64,000 bases of DNA. Source: TMED8 sp038125725 (GTDB taxonomy: Bacteria; Pseudomonadota; Alphaproteobacteria; Rhodospirillales; Casp-alpha2). Position 1 is the first letter of the stretch, and every line of letters starts with the position of its first letter. The translations under genes and the position numbers were made by a program. The stretch lies in NCBI GenBank assembly GCA_038125725.1, contig JAYPEK010000018.1, forward strand, positions 9,697 through 73,696, in the 5' to 3' direction. The notes beneath the pieces are model-generated. The model did no database searches, had not been told where the DNA came from, and worked only from the letters and a program-made list of their open reading frames with translations. Of this stretch, positions 1 to 8,230 are shown piece after piece.

Positions 1-1280
1 ATCTCGGCGGTCGGCCAGGCGGCGACATCGTCGGAATTCCGCCCGCCGCCCATGTTCAGGTAGGCCTGGCCATAGGTCTTTCGCATGATCACCGAAAGCT
101 TCGGCACCGTGCACATCTGCAGCGCCTGCATGAAGTTCATGATCTTGCCGGGCGCCTTCTGCTTCTCGCCCTCGATGCCGATGACGAAACCGGGGGTGTC
201 GACCAACAGGATCAGCGGGATGTTGAAGCTATCGCACATGATGGTGAAGCGCGTCGCCTTCTCGCAGCCGGCCACGTCCAGCGCGCCGGCCTTGCCCATG
301 GGATTGGAGGCCAGGAAACCGACTGTCTTGCGGCCGAGCCGCGCGAGGCCAACGGTGATGGTGCGGCCGAAACGCGGCTTGAATTCGAAGAAGCTGTCCT
401 TGTCGGCGATGCACTCGATGATCTTCTTCACGTCGTAACCGCGCTTGCGGCTGTCGGGCAGGATATCGAGGATACGCGCCGCGCCCTCGTCGCTGCCCGC
501 CGGCACCGGCGCTTCCGGCGGCAATTCGTTGCAGTTGGACGGCATGTAGCTGAGCCAGGTCTTGATCGTCTCGATCGCTTCCTCGTCGGTGTCGACGACA
601 CGGTCGACCAGGCCGGTGGTGCGTTCGTGCAGTTTCCAGCCGCCCAGTTCCTCGGCGTCGACCTTCTGGCCGATGGCGAAGGAGGCTAGGCCCGGACTCG
701 CCACCGCCATGATCGCGCCCTTCCGGAACACGGAGAAATCCGCAAGGCAGGTGTACCAGGCCGATGAGCCGTAGCATTGGCCCAGCACCGCCGAGGCCCA
801 GGGGCTTTCGCGGTTGCGCACGTACTGCTGCGGGTCGGAGCCCAAGTTCACGCCCATGCCCTTGGCGCCCATGTTGTCGGGCATGCGCGCGCCGGAGGAT
901 TCACCAAAAAACACCAGCGGAAAGCCACGTTCCGTGGCGACCCGTTTGACGTGGCCGATCTTTTTCATGTTGGTCGCGCTGGACGATGCACCCTTGGTGG
1001 TGAAGTCGTTGGCGACGACGCCGACCATGCGGCCATCGACCTTGGCGAAGCCCGCGACCTTGCCGTCGGCGGGGGTCTTCTCGCGGTCCTCCGGCACGAT
1101 GGAGGAAATGGCCAGCAGGCCGGTCTCCACCCAGGAGCCTTCGTCGATGAAGCTGTCGATGCGCGAGCGCGCGTTCAAAAGGCCCTGGGCCTCGCGTTTC
1201 GCCAGGCGTTCAGGTCCGCCCATGGCACGGGCTTTGTCTTCACGGGCCTTCAGGTCGGCCAGCATGTCGTCGAAATTCAT
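1..1280 (-). CDS. Acyl-CoA carboxylase carboxyltransferase subunit (3' part cut by window edge)
   Basis: Carboxyltransferase subunit of a biotin-dependent acyl-CoA carboxylase (propionyl-, methylcrotonyl- or geranyl-CoA carboxylase type), moving carboxyl from biotin to an acyl-CoA. The first 426 residues are visible; family members usually run to about 510-540. The protein starts MNFDDMLADL, and the crotonase-like carboxyltransferase fold is recognisable from the GKVAGFAKVDGRMVGVVAND segment, the FFGESSGARMPD acyl-CoA-binding segment, and a second half with VDTPGF and AYLNMGGGRNSDD. Its ATG overlaps the stop of the CoA-transferase gene (ATGA), so the two are probably translationally coupled. 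No biotin carboxylase or biotin carrier gene lies in the window; they may lie to the left. The acyl-CoA substrate cannot be told from sequence. Confidence 0.88.
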   Translation of the reverse strand, partial: MNFDDMLADLKAREDKARAMGGPERLAKREAQGLLNARSRIDSFIDEGSWVETGLLAISSIVPEDREKTPADGKVAGFAKVDGRMVGVVANDFTTKGASSSATNMKKIGHVKRVATERGFPLVFFGESSGARMPDNMGAKGMGVNLGSDPQQYVRNRESPWASAVLGQCYGSSAWYTCLADFSVFRKGAIMAVASPGLASFAIGQKVDAEELGGWKLHERTTGLVDRVVDTDEEAIETIKTWLSYMPSNCNELPPEAPVPAGSDEGAARILDILPDSRKRGYDVKKIIECIADKDSFFEFKPRFGRTITVGLARLGRKTVGFLASNPMGKAGALDVAGCEKATRFTIMCDSFNIPLILLVDTPGFVIGIEGEKQKAPGKIMNFMQALQMCTVPKLSVIMRKTYGQAYLNMGGGRNSDDVAAWPTAE

Positions 1281-2518
1281 GAATTCTCTTCCTCGGTTGG
1301 CAAATTCTCACCGTAAACGATTCCGTCCCGCGCCAGCTTATCGATGCTAGCGCCGTCGAGCCCCAGTTCGCCGGCCAGCACCGCCGCCGTGTCGGCGCCG
1401 ATGTCGCGCCCGGCCCAGCGGATGGTGCCCGGGCTCTCGGAGAGCTTCGGCACCACGCCGGTGACGGTCACCGGGCCCAGCACCGGGTCCTGCACGTCGA
1501 CCAGCATGTCGCGCGCCTTGTAGTGCGGGTCTTGGAAAATGTCCTCGACCGTATAGATGCGCGCCGCCGGCACCTTGGCCGCATCGAGCGCCGCTTCCGC
1601 TTCCGTCAGGTCCAGGGTTGCCGTCCAGGCCGCCACCTCCGCGTCGCAGGCGACTTGGTTCTCGGCCCGCGCCACGGCGGAGGCGAAGCGCGGGTCCTGC
1701 ATCAGTTCCGGCCGGCCCATGGCTTCGGTCAGACGTTGAAAGACGGCGTTGGAGGCGGCGGCCAGCAGCACATAGCGGCCGTCCCTGGTGGGATAGATGG
1801 AGTTGGGCGCGTTGCCCGGCAAGAGCGGCCCGGCGCGCTCGGCAATGATGCCGAGTTGCTGGAACACCGGCACGTGCGGTTCCATGAAACTGTAGGAGCC
1901 CTCGTAGAGCGACGAGTCCACGACCTGGCCGCGCCCCGTGTGGGTGCGCGCGTAGATCGCCATCATCGCGCCGAAGGCACCGTAGAGACCGGCAATATAG
2001 TCGGCCATCGAGGTGGCGACACGCGGCGGCGGCCGGTCGGGATCGCCGGTGATCTCGCGCAGGCCGCTAACCGCCTCGCAGACCACGCCGTAACCGCCGC
2101 GATCCGAATAGGGGCCGTCCTGGCCGAAGCCGCTGATCCGCACCATGACCAGACCCGGATTGGCCTTGCTTAGGCTGTCGTAGCCGAGCCCCCATTTCTC
2201 CAGTGAGCCGGCACGGAAATTCTCAACGACGATATCCGCCCCCTCGCAGAGTCGGCGCACGAGTTGTCGGCCCTCGTCGGTGCGGAGATTGATGGAAACG
2301 ATCTTCTTTCCGCGTTGCATCGAGGCGCTGTAGAGCGAGCGGCCCTGAACGCGGTGGGAAAAGGAACGGATGGCGTCGCCGTCGGCCTGCTCGACCTTGA
2401 TCACGTCGGCGCCGAAATCTGCCAGCAATCGGGCGCAGAACGGCCCCGCCACGGTGGACCCCAATTCGACCACCCGGAGCCCGGCCAGGGGGCCCGTGGC
2501 TTTCTCGTCACCGCTCAT
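1277..2518 (-). CDS. CaiB/BaiF family (class III) CoA-transferase
   Basis: Transfers CoA between acyl-CoA donors and carboxylic acids. The 413-residue protein opens with the family signature LAGLRVVELGSTVAGPFCAR, then GADVIKVE, ENFRAGSLEKWGLGYD and RISGFGQDGPY. D173 in the MADYIAGLYG segment is at the position of the catalytic aspartate. I chose the ATG at 2518, which overlaps the gntR stop (ATGA), over an ATG 10 codons upstream inside gntR. It sits between a GntR regulator and a carboxyltransferase gene on the same strand, consistent with activating an acid to its CoA ester before carboxylation. Donor and acceptor are unknown. Confidence 0.9.
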   Translation of the reverse strand: MSGDEKATGPLAGLRVVELGSTVAGPFCARLLADFGADVIKVEQADGDAIRSFSHRVQGRSLYSASMQRGKKIVSINLRTDEGRQLVRRLCEGADIVVENFRAGSLEKWGLGYDSLSKANPGLVMVRISGFGQDGPYSDRGGYGVVCEAVSGLREITGDPDRPPPRVATSMADYIAGLYGAFGAMMAIYARTHTGRGQVVDSSLYEGSYSFMEPHVPVFQQLGIIAERAGPLLPGNAPNSIYPTRDGRYVLLAAASNAVFQRLTEAMGRPELMQDPRFASAVARAENQVACDAEVAAWTATLDLTEAEAALDAAKVPAARIYTVEDIFQDPHYKARDMLVDVQDPVLGPVTVTGVVPKLSESPGTIRWAGRDIGADTAAVLAGELGLDGASIDKLARDGIVYGENLPTEEENS

Positions 2519-3189
2519 AACAGGTATTTCCGGTAGTTGTGGAACCATTCGCGCGCCGAACGGATGTTCTGGCGCTTCAATTTCTCCGCCTTCTCGGCCT
2601 TGCCGGCGCGCATGGCGGCGAGGATTTCCTGGTGCTGACGCATGCCCTCCTGGGCGCGGCCCGGCACCAGCACCAAGCGCCGGATCAGCACCTGGGTGCG
2701 GTCGTAGAGGCTGTCCAGGAGATTGCTCAACACCTCGTTCTCGGATGCGGCGATGCAGCGCTGGCGGAACAGGTGCACGGCGTCTTCGTAGGCATCCAGG
2801 TCGTTCTTGGCCAGCGTGCCGCCCATGCTGTCGCCAAAAAGCTCGATCAGATCGTCCCAGCTTTCCGCGGGCGCCTTCTCGGTGGCGAGACGCACCATCT
2901 GCGCTTCAAGCACTTCGCGCACCTCGAACAACTCGTCGGCCTTGGCGGGATCCAGCTTAGCGACGAGCGCGCCCCGGTTGGGAATGCGCTCGATCAAGCC
3001 GCGTTCTTCGAGGATGTTGAAGGCGTCTCGGATGCGGGCGCGCGAAACACCGAATTCCGATGCCAGGTCCTGTTCGCGCAGTCGCGTGCCGGGCGTCAGA
3101 TCGTGATCGACGATGCGCTGGCGCAGTGCCTCGATGACCCCTTCGCCAGCGCCGAGCCTAACGATTTTTGCCGTGGATGCGGCCGCCAT
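2515..3189 (-). CDS. GntR family (FadR/FCD subfamily) transcriptional regulator
   Basis: A DNA-binding regulator of 224 residues. An N-terminal winged helix-turn-helix (LREQDLASEFGVSRARIRDAF, roughly residues 35-60) is followed by an all-helical FCD ligand domain with the VREVLEAQMVRLA segment and a C-terminal RQHQEILAAM segment containing a putative metal-ligand histidine. The ATG at 3189 has a strong GGAGGGGGCAGG ribosome site just upstream and was preferred to one 12 codons earlier. It lies between a TauD-type dioxygenase and a CoA-transferase on the same strand, so it probably controls this cluster in response to a pathway acid. A dyad at 3239-3265 just upstream is a candidate operator. 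Confidence 0.88.
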   Translation of the reverse strand: MAAASTAKIVRLGAGEGVIEALRQRIVDHDLTPGTRLREQDLASEFGVSRARIRDAFNILEERGLIERIPNRGALVAKLDPAKADELFEVREVLEAQMVRLATEKAPAESWDDLIELFGDSMGGTLAKNDLDAYEDAVHLFRQRCIAASENEVLSNLLDSLYDRTQVLIRRLVLVPGRAQEGMRQHQEILAAMRAGKAEKAEKLKRQNIRSAREWFHNYRKYLL

Positions 3190-3238
3190 GACCTGCCCCC
3201 TCCCCAATCGAGAGAGCAGGATCAATCATGCATACAAA

Positions 3239-3265
3239 ATTGTCAACAATCTTGTTGGCAAGATT
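3239..3265. promoter_or_regulatory. Candidate GntR operator: two adjacent dyads
   Basis: Two inverted repeats lie side by side in the 74-bp gap upstream of gntR: ATTGTCAACAAT (3239-3250, arms ATTGT/ACAAT), then AATCTTG-TTGG-CAAGATT (3248-3265, 7-bp arms). The second overlaps the stop codon of the upstream dioxygenase gene. ATTGT/ACAAT arms resemble FCD-type GntR operators. The second could instead be a weak attenuator, but it has no T-run. Confidence 0.4.
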
Positions 3266-4115
3266 AGAAAGGCTTGTCGCCCTGGATGGTTACCCGCCGC
3301 ATGCGCCGGAAATGGCCTTTGTAGTCGTTGACCGCGAAGTGCTGGGTGGTGCGGTTGTCCCACATGGCGACAGTGCCCGACTGCCACTTGAGCCGACAGG
3401 TGAATTCGGGACGGATGATGTGGTTCGCGAGGAACTGGATCAGCGGCTTGCTCTCTTCCTCGGTCATGTCCTTGAAATGCAGCGTGTGGGCGACACTGAC
3501 GTAGAGGCTCTTGGCGCCGGTTTCCGGATGGGTGCGGACGATCGGATGCTCGGAACGCATGGGCTCGGAACCGTCGTTGTAGGCCCCCTTCATTTCCGAC
3601 AGGCTGCCGATCCGGTTGGCGCGGCCGCCCGGATAGAGCGCTTCCGAATCGTTGACCCCGATGAGGCCGTCGATAATCTGCTTCATGCCGTCCGACAGAG
3701 TCTCGTAGGCGAGTTGGGTATTGGCGTAGAGCGTATCGCCACCGGCGGGCGGCACCTCGATGCCATAGAGCACGGTGCCCATGTCGGGCTCAGGCTTGTA
3801 GGCGGTATCGGAATGCCAGACGCCGCCGAAGTTGACATCATCCTCCGGCGACTTGGTCAATTCGTGCGCTTCCGGCACGCCATCGACGCCGGCGAGATAG
3901 GGATAGGCGATGGGCGTGCCGAGGATGCCGGCAACCTCCACCTGGCGCTTGGCGTCCAGGTTCTGGCCGCGGAAATAGATCATCTTGTAGTCCAGAAAGG
4001 CGCGGTGGATTTCCTCGCGCGTCTGGTTGCCGAAATCGGCGGCCAGGTCGACACCCAGCACTTCCGCGCCCATGCAGCCGGCCAGCGGCGCCAATTCAAT
4101 CGTTTGGTAGTCCAT
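3264..4115 (-). CDS. TauD/TfdA family Fe(II)/2-oxoglutarate dioxygenase (copy 1)
   Basis: Predicted non-haem iron, 2-oxoglutarate-dependent oxygenase of 283 residues, the usual TauD length. The iron-binding HxD is in WHSDTAY (about residue 100), the distal histidine in TTQHFAVNDY, and the 2-oxoglutarate-binding arginine in RRMRRVTIQGD near the C terminus. The N-terminal IELAPLAGCMGAEVLGVDL motif is typical. Family members oxidise taurine, alkylsulfonates, sulfate esters, aryloxyacids and others, so the substrate stays open. It is first in a same-strand run with gntR, CoA-transferase and carboxyltransferase, and divergent from the LysR gene at 4267. It is one of three dioxygenases of this family in 18 kb. 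Confidence 0.9.
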   Translation of the reverse strand: MDYQTIELAPLAGCMGAEVLGVDLAADFGNQTREEIHRAFLDYKMIYFRGQNLDAKRQVEVAGILGTPIAYPYLAGVDGVPEAHELTKSPEDDVNFGGVWHSDTAYKPEPDMGTVLYGIEVPPAGGDTLYANTQLAYETLSDGMKQIIDGLIGVNDSEALYPGGRANRIGSLSEMKGAYNDGSEPMRSEHPIVRTHPETGAKSLYVSVAHTLHFKDMTEEESKPLIQFLANHIIRPEFTCRLKWQSGTVAMWDNRTTQHFAVNDYKGHFRRMRRVTIQGDKPF

Positions 4116-4187
4116 CGGAAATCACTCCCCTCGATATCCACCGGCAGCATCCGGTTGCCTGATCGGCGGAAAAGCTAGCAAAGACAA

Positions 4188-4227
4188 TTGATAAATTCCA
4201 ATATATAAAAAATATCATTATTGATAA
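4188..4227. promoter_or_regulatory. Candidate LysR binding region between divergent genes
   Basis: The AT-rich gap between the dioxygenase (start 4115) and the LysR gene (start 4267) carries two copies of TTGATAA at 4188 and 4221, 33 bp apart (about three helical turns). The second is half of a dyad TATCA-TTAT-TGATA at 4213-4226. This layout fits a LysR regulator acting on a divergent promoter pair; it is an inference from spacing only. Confidence 0.35.
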
Positions 4228-4266
4228 CTTTAATGCATCGTTTAATCTGCAGGCGGGGGAGCATCG

Positions 4267-5175
4267 ATGATCGACCTGCGCCAGATTCGCTATTTCCTGG
4301 AGATCGCCGCCGAGGGCAACATGACCCGCGCGGCGGAACGGCTGCATATCACCCAGCCGGCGCTTTCGCGCCAGATTTCGGCGCTGGAGGACCGCCTGGG
4401 CGTAGCGCTGTTCGACCGGGTCGGGCGCGGCATCCACTTGACGGCGGCGGCGCGCAACCTGCTGCCCGACCTGCGCGACCTGATGCAGCGCGCCCGTGCC
4501 ATCTCCGAGCGCGCCGAGCTTCTGGCCGGGCGCGAGCGGGTGCGGCTCTCGGTCATCGCGCCGCCGCAGTCGATCGAGGTGTTCCTGGCCGACGCCCTGG
4601 TGGCGTTCCTGGCGCGCTACCCGGACGCGGAGATCAAGATCGTCGAGGCCGCCGCCCAGGACAACCAGGACCTTTTGGAACGCGGCGAGGGCCAGATCGC
4701 CATCGCCGCCCGCCCCATCGGGCCGCAATTCCAGGCACGTGATCTGGCGCTCGGCTATATCCACCTTGCGATGCCGAAAAAGCATCCGCTCGCCTCCAAG
4801 GACAAGATCGACGTCACCGAGTTGGACAACGAACCCGTCGTCGTGATGCGGCGCGGCACGTTGGCGCGCGACATGTTCGATTCCGCCTGCCGGCTGACCC
4901 ATACGCTGCCGACCATCGCACACGAGGCCGGCTCGCCTCAGGCGCTGACGGCGTTGGCCGGCGCCGGCATCGGCATCGCCATTATGCCGTTCACGGCGCG
5001 CGTCGACCGGCCGGACCTGGCGCTCGGCCGTCTCTACGCAAACGGCCGTCCGCTGACGGCGGAACTGGCGGCGGTGTTGACGCCGAACCTGTTCGTCACG
5101 CCGGCCATCGACGCGCTGATCGAGGAAGTGGAGAAGAGCATGCACGCCGCCCCCTTCCTGGAACCGCTTCCCTAG
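4267..5175 (+). CDS. LysR family transcriptional regulator
   Basis: A 302-residue LysR-type regulator. The N-terminal helix-turn-helix is clear (MIDLRQIRYFLEIAAEGNMT, AAERLHITQPALSRQISALE, then LFDRVGRGIHLT), followed by a periplasmic-binding-protein-like effector domain. It is divergent from the dioxygenase at 3264-4115 and upstream of the sulfatase on the same strand, so it is a likely regulator of either. The effector is unknown. Confidence 0.92.
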   Translation: MIDLRQIRYFLEIAAEGNMTRAAERLHITQPALSRQISALEDRLGVALFDRVGRGIHLTAAARNLLPDLRDLMQRARAISERAELLAGRERVRLSVIAPPQSIEVFLADALVAFLARYPDAEIKIVEAAAQDNQDLLERGEGQIAIAARPIGPQFQARDLALGYIHLAMPKKHPLASKDKIDVTELDNEPVVVMRRGTLARDMFDSACRLTHTLPTIAHEAGSPQALTALAGAGIGIAIMPFTARVDRPDLALGRLYANGRPLTAELAAVLTPNLFVTPAIDALIEEVEKSMHAAPFLEPLP

Positions 5176-5249
5176 TTGCAACGCCCAAGGACGCACCCCA
5201 GAATATCCACCCGAACCGAGACCCAAAAACCATGACCTCCGGAAATTCC

Positions 5250-6710
5250 ATGCAGCCACAGAACCTCGTCATCATCATGTCCGACCAGCACACCCGCAAC
5301 GTCACCGGGTGCTATGGACACGACTTCGTCTCCACCCCCAACCTGGACGCGCTGGCGGCCCGGGGCACCAAGTTCACCAGCGCCTATACCCCCTGCCCGG
5401 TCTGCGTGCCGGCGCGCGGCGCCTTCGCAACCGGCAAGTACGTGCATCAGGTCGGCTACTGGGACAACGCCACGCCGTTCACCGGTTCGGACCCGAGCTG
5501 GCACAGCCTTTTGCGCGATCGCGGCCATCAGACGGTCTCCATCGGCAAGCTGCATTTCCGCGCCGACACGGACGACAACGGCTTTTCCGACGAGCAGATC
5601 GCCATGCACATCATCGACGGCGAAGGCGACCTCCTGGGCCTGGTGCGCGACGAGGACATGCCGAAGCGCGGCGCGTCCTGGAAGATGGCGAAGATGGCGG
5701 GACCTGGGGAATCCATCTACACCCGCTACGACCGCGACATCGCGTCGCGCGCCCAGACCTGGATCTACGAGGAAGCGCCCAAGTACACCGACAAGCCCTG
5801 GGTGCTGTTCGTCTCCTTCGTGGCCCCGCACTTTCCACTGACCGCGCCGTCGGAGCACTTTTATCGCTATTACAACCGCGATCTGCCGCCGCCGAAGCTC
5901 TATGACCTCCGGCATACGCCGATCCACCCCTACGTGGACACCTACCGTGCCACCTTCGCCTACGATGAGTTCTTCGAAACCCCCGACATGCTGAAGCGCG
6001 GCCAGGCGGGCTACCTGGGGCTGGTGTCGTTCATGGACGAACAGGTGGGCAAGGTGCTGGGCGCCCTGGAGAACGCCGGCCTCGCCCAGACGACGCGCGT
6101 CGCCTACACCACAGATCACGGCGACAACCTGGGCAACCGCGGGCTCTGGGGCAAATCGGTGATGTACGAGGAAGCCGCTGCCATCCCGCTGATCGTCGCC
6201 GGGCCGGACATCCCGGCGGGCAAGACCGTGGACACGCCGGCGAACATGCTGGACCTCTACCCCTTCATCATCGACGGCGCCGGCGAACGCGACGCCGAAA
6301 CCATGCCCGACGACATTCCCGGCACCAACCTGCTCGACCTGATCAACGGCGCCGAGCCGGACCGGGTCGCCTTTTCCGAATACCACGGCATGGGTTCCAA
6401 GACCGGCGCCTTCATGGTGCGCAAGGGGCCCTACAAGCTGATCCATTACGCCGACTACCCGCCGCAGTTCTTCAACCTGGCCGACGACCCGGAAGAGCTG
6501 AACGACATGGGTCAGGACCCGGCGGCAAAACCGCTGATCGACGAAATGACGGCGGCGCTGATGGAGATCTGCGATCCGGCCGAGGTTAATCGCCAAGCCA
6601 AACAGGACCAGGCCGTTCACTTGGAGAAAAGCGGCGGCAAGGAACGCGTGATCGAGCGCGGCGACCTTGGTTTTTCCGTGCCGCCCGGCGTCGCGCCAAT
6701 GTTCGATTGA
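5250..6710 (+). CDS. Sulfatase family hydrolase (formylglycine-dependent type)
   Basis: Alkaline-phosphatase-superfamily sulfatase, probably cytoplasmic because no signal peptide is seen. The N-terminal metal segment is VIIMSDQHTRNVTGCYGHD. The modification core CVPAR-GAFATG (cysteine about residue 52 from this start) keeps the CxPxR needed for formylglycine formation, but with alanine where most sulfatases have serine. TTDHGDNLGNRGLWGK supplies the second metal site. The layout resembles choline-sulfatase and phosphonate-monoester-hydrolase-like members. I prefer the ATG at 5250 (GGAA 5 bases before it) to that at 5232. It is followed after 10 bases by the ComA-like gene, so the two are likely one operon. 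The sulfate or phosphonate ester substrate is unknown. Confidence 0.88.
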   Translation: MQPQNLVIIMSDQHTRNVTGCYGHDFVSTPNLDALAARGTKFTSAYTPCPVCVPARGAFATGKYVHQVGYWDNATPFTGSDPSWHSLLRDRGHQTVSIGKLHFRADTDDNGFSDEQIAMHIIDGEGDLLGLVRDEDMPKRGASWKMAKMAGPGESIYTRYDRDIASRAQTWIYEEAPKYTDKPWVLFVSFVAPHFPLTAPSEHFYRYYNRDLPPPKLYDLRHTPIHPYVDTYRATFAYDEFFETPDMLKRGQAGYLGLVSFMDEQVGKVLGALENAGLAQTTRVAYTTDHGDNLGNRGLWGKSVMYEEAAAIPLIVAGPDIPAGKTVDTPANMLDLYPFIIDGAGERDAETMPDDIPGTNLLDLINGAEPDRVAFSEYHGMGSKTGAFMVRKGPYKLIHYADYPPQFFNLADDPEELNDMGQDPAAKPLIDEMTAALMEICDPAEVNRQAKQDQAVHLEKSGGKERVIERGDLGFSVPPGVAPMFD

Positions 6711-6720
6711 GGAAACGATA

Positions 6721-7521
6721 ATGATTGAAGCCACCAACACCCCCTTTGCCATGGTGCCGCTGCCGGCGGCGCGCTCCACCAAGCCCCGCAAGACCGGGCT
6801 GACGATGATGATGGACTGGGGCCTCGCGTACCGGCGCGTCGAGGACTACCTGGAACTGCTGGAACCCTATGTCGATCTGGTGAAGATCGTCGTCGGCACG
6901 GCCAGGCTCTATCCGTCCGACTACCTGGAGCGCAAGCTCGCCTTATATAAAGAGAACGACGTGGTGCCGTTCCTGGGCGGTCAGTTCTCCGAATACGTCT
7001 ATGCGACGCAGGGCTGGGACGGCATGACGCCGTTTTTCCAGGAGGCCAAGAAGCTCGGTTTCGACGCGCTGGAAGTTTCCGACAACTGCGTGCCGCTGAA
7101 CGACCAGGAACGCATGCGCATGATCCGCATGGCCATCGATTGCGGCCTGGAAGTGCACGGCGAGGTGGGCTCCAAGGTGGAGATGCAATCCGCCGCCGAA
7201 TTGATCTCGCAAGCCAAGGTCTGCCAGGAGGCGGGCTGCGAGATCGTCCTGGTGGAAGGCGCGGAACTGATCGCCGACGGCAAGCCCAACGCCGAGATGC
7301 TGCGCCAGCTCCGGAACGAGCTCGATCTGGAGAAGACTCTCTTCGAACTGACCGGCCCCTGGATCAAGGGCGTCACGCAGTCGAGCGTGCACCAGTTGAA
7401 GCGCTTCCTGCTGGATGAATTCGGCCCCGACATCAACATGGCCAACGTCATGCCGGACGATGTGCTGGAGACCGAGGCGCTGCGCGTCGGGCTCAGTGTG
7501 GTCGGGCCGACCCGGGATTAA
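6721..7521 (+). CDS. Phosphosulfolactate synthase (ComA)-family protein
   Basis: A 266-residue TIM-barrel protein of the ComA family. In characterised members ComA joins sulfite to phosphoenolpyruvate to make phosphosulfolactate, the first step of one coenzyme M route. Recognisable segments are RKTGLTMMMDWGLAY, DLVKIVVGTARLYPSDYLERK, VPFLGGQFSEY, GFDALEVSDNCVPL, EVHGEVGSK and EIVLVEGAEL. The start at 6721 has GAGGAAACG in front. It directly follows the sulfatase, which could supply inorganic sulfur only after reduction, so a direct coupling is not proven. The family also includes plant HSA32 and bacterial proteins of unknown role, so the reaction remains an inference. Confidence 0.8.
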   Translation: MIEATNTPFAMVPLPAARSTKPRKTGLTMMMDWGLAYRRVEDYLELLEPYVDLVKIVVGTARLYPSDYLERKLALYKENDVVPFLGGQFSEYVYATQGWDGMTPFFQEAKKLGFDALEVSDNCVPLNDQERMRMIRMAIDCGLEVHGEVGSKVEMQSAAELISQAKVCQEAGCEIVLVEGAELIADGKPNAEMLRQLRNELDLEKTLFELTGPWIKGVTQSSVHQLKRFLLDEFGPDINMANVMPDDVLETEALRVGLSVVGPTRD

Positions 7522-7540
7522 GCGTCGGGCCGACGCCGGA

Positions 7541-8215
7541 TTAAAGAACGTCGAGAACGCCCCGCAGGTTGTCACCCCGCCAATCCGCATCCAGCGCCGG
7601 ATCGAGCACCAGGTCGCCGGCGCGGTTCGACCAGTAGCAACGCATGCCGAAGGCCTTGGTGCCAAGCACGTCATTGGGGCTGCCCGCCACATGCAGGGTC
7701 TCACCGGCATCGATGCCAAGTTTCTGCTTGGGCAGTTCGTAGACCTTGGGATGCGGCTTGTAGACGCCGGCCAATTCCGCCGACAGCACATGGTCGAGCG
7801 CGTCGCCGAACTGCCGTGCCACGGCTTCCAGCATGTCCTGATCGCCGTTCGAAAGAATGGCGGTGATGTAGCCGCGCCGTTTAACCTCGGCCACCACCTC
7901 GACGGCCTCCGGCCAGCCGCGCATGTCATCCCAGGCCATGACTAGGCGTTCGCGTTCGTCCGCCGGCAGATCGAGCCCGGCGCGGCCGAGCGTGTAGTCT
8001 AGCGCCTGCCGGGTGCAATCACGGAACGGAAAGCGACCCTGCTCCAGGGAATTGCTGGCGGCGGCGCGTTCCATCTGCTTCGCCCGCCATGTCCGCACCA
8101 ACGGCTCGGCGCTTGCCGCATCGATGCCGAGCGCTTGTGACAGCACCGGCGTCAGACTGCCCTGGATATCCAGCAGCGCCATGTAGACGTCGAAGGTGAC
8201 CAGCTTGGTCGTCAA
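7541..8215 (-). CDS. HAD superfamily hydrolase, haloacid dehalogenase type II-like
   Basis: A 224-residue HAD-fold enzyme. D9 in LVTFDVYMALLD is the nucleophile, SNGDQDM is motif II, YKPHPKVY holds the motif III lysine, and VAGSPNDVLGTKAFGM is the motif IV loop. The layout (cap after motif I, ASxxxDVxGAKxxG-type motif IV) resembles L-2-haloacid dehalogenases, but many relatives are phosphatases. It is the last gene of the ABC transporter and dioxygenase operon, 15 bases after the dioxygenase, so it probably processes the same imported compound or its product. Confidence 0.82.
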   Translation of the reverse strand: MTTKLVTFDVYMALLDIQGSLTPVLSQALGIDAASAEPLVRTWRAKQMERAAASNSLEQGRFPFRDCTRQALDYTLGRAGLDLPADERERLVMAWDDMRGWPEAVEVVAEVKRRGYITAILSNGDQDMLEAVARQFGDALDHVLSAELAGVYKPHPKVYELPKQKLGIDAGETLHVAGSPNDVLGTKAFGMRCYWSNRAGDLVLDPALDADWRGDNLRGVLDVL

Positions 8216-8230
8216 GATTTCACGTACGCC

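Noticed and set aside
4096..5259. A 387-residue minus-strand frame opposite the LysR gene
   Set aside because: It covers the LysR gene in antisense and has no motif; its C-terminal tail reads through AT-rich promoter DNA.
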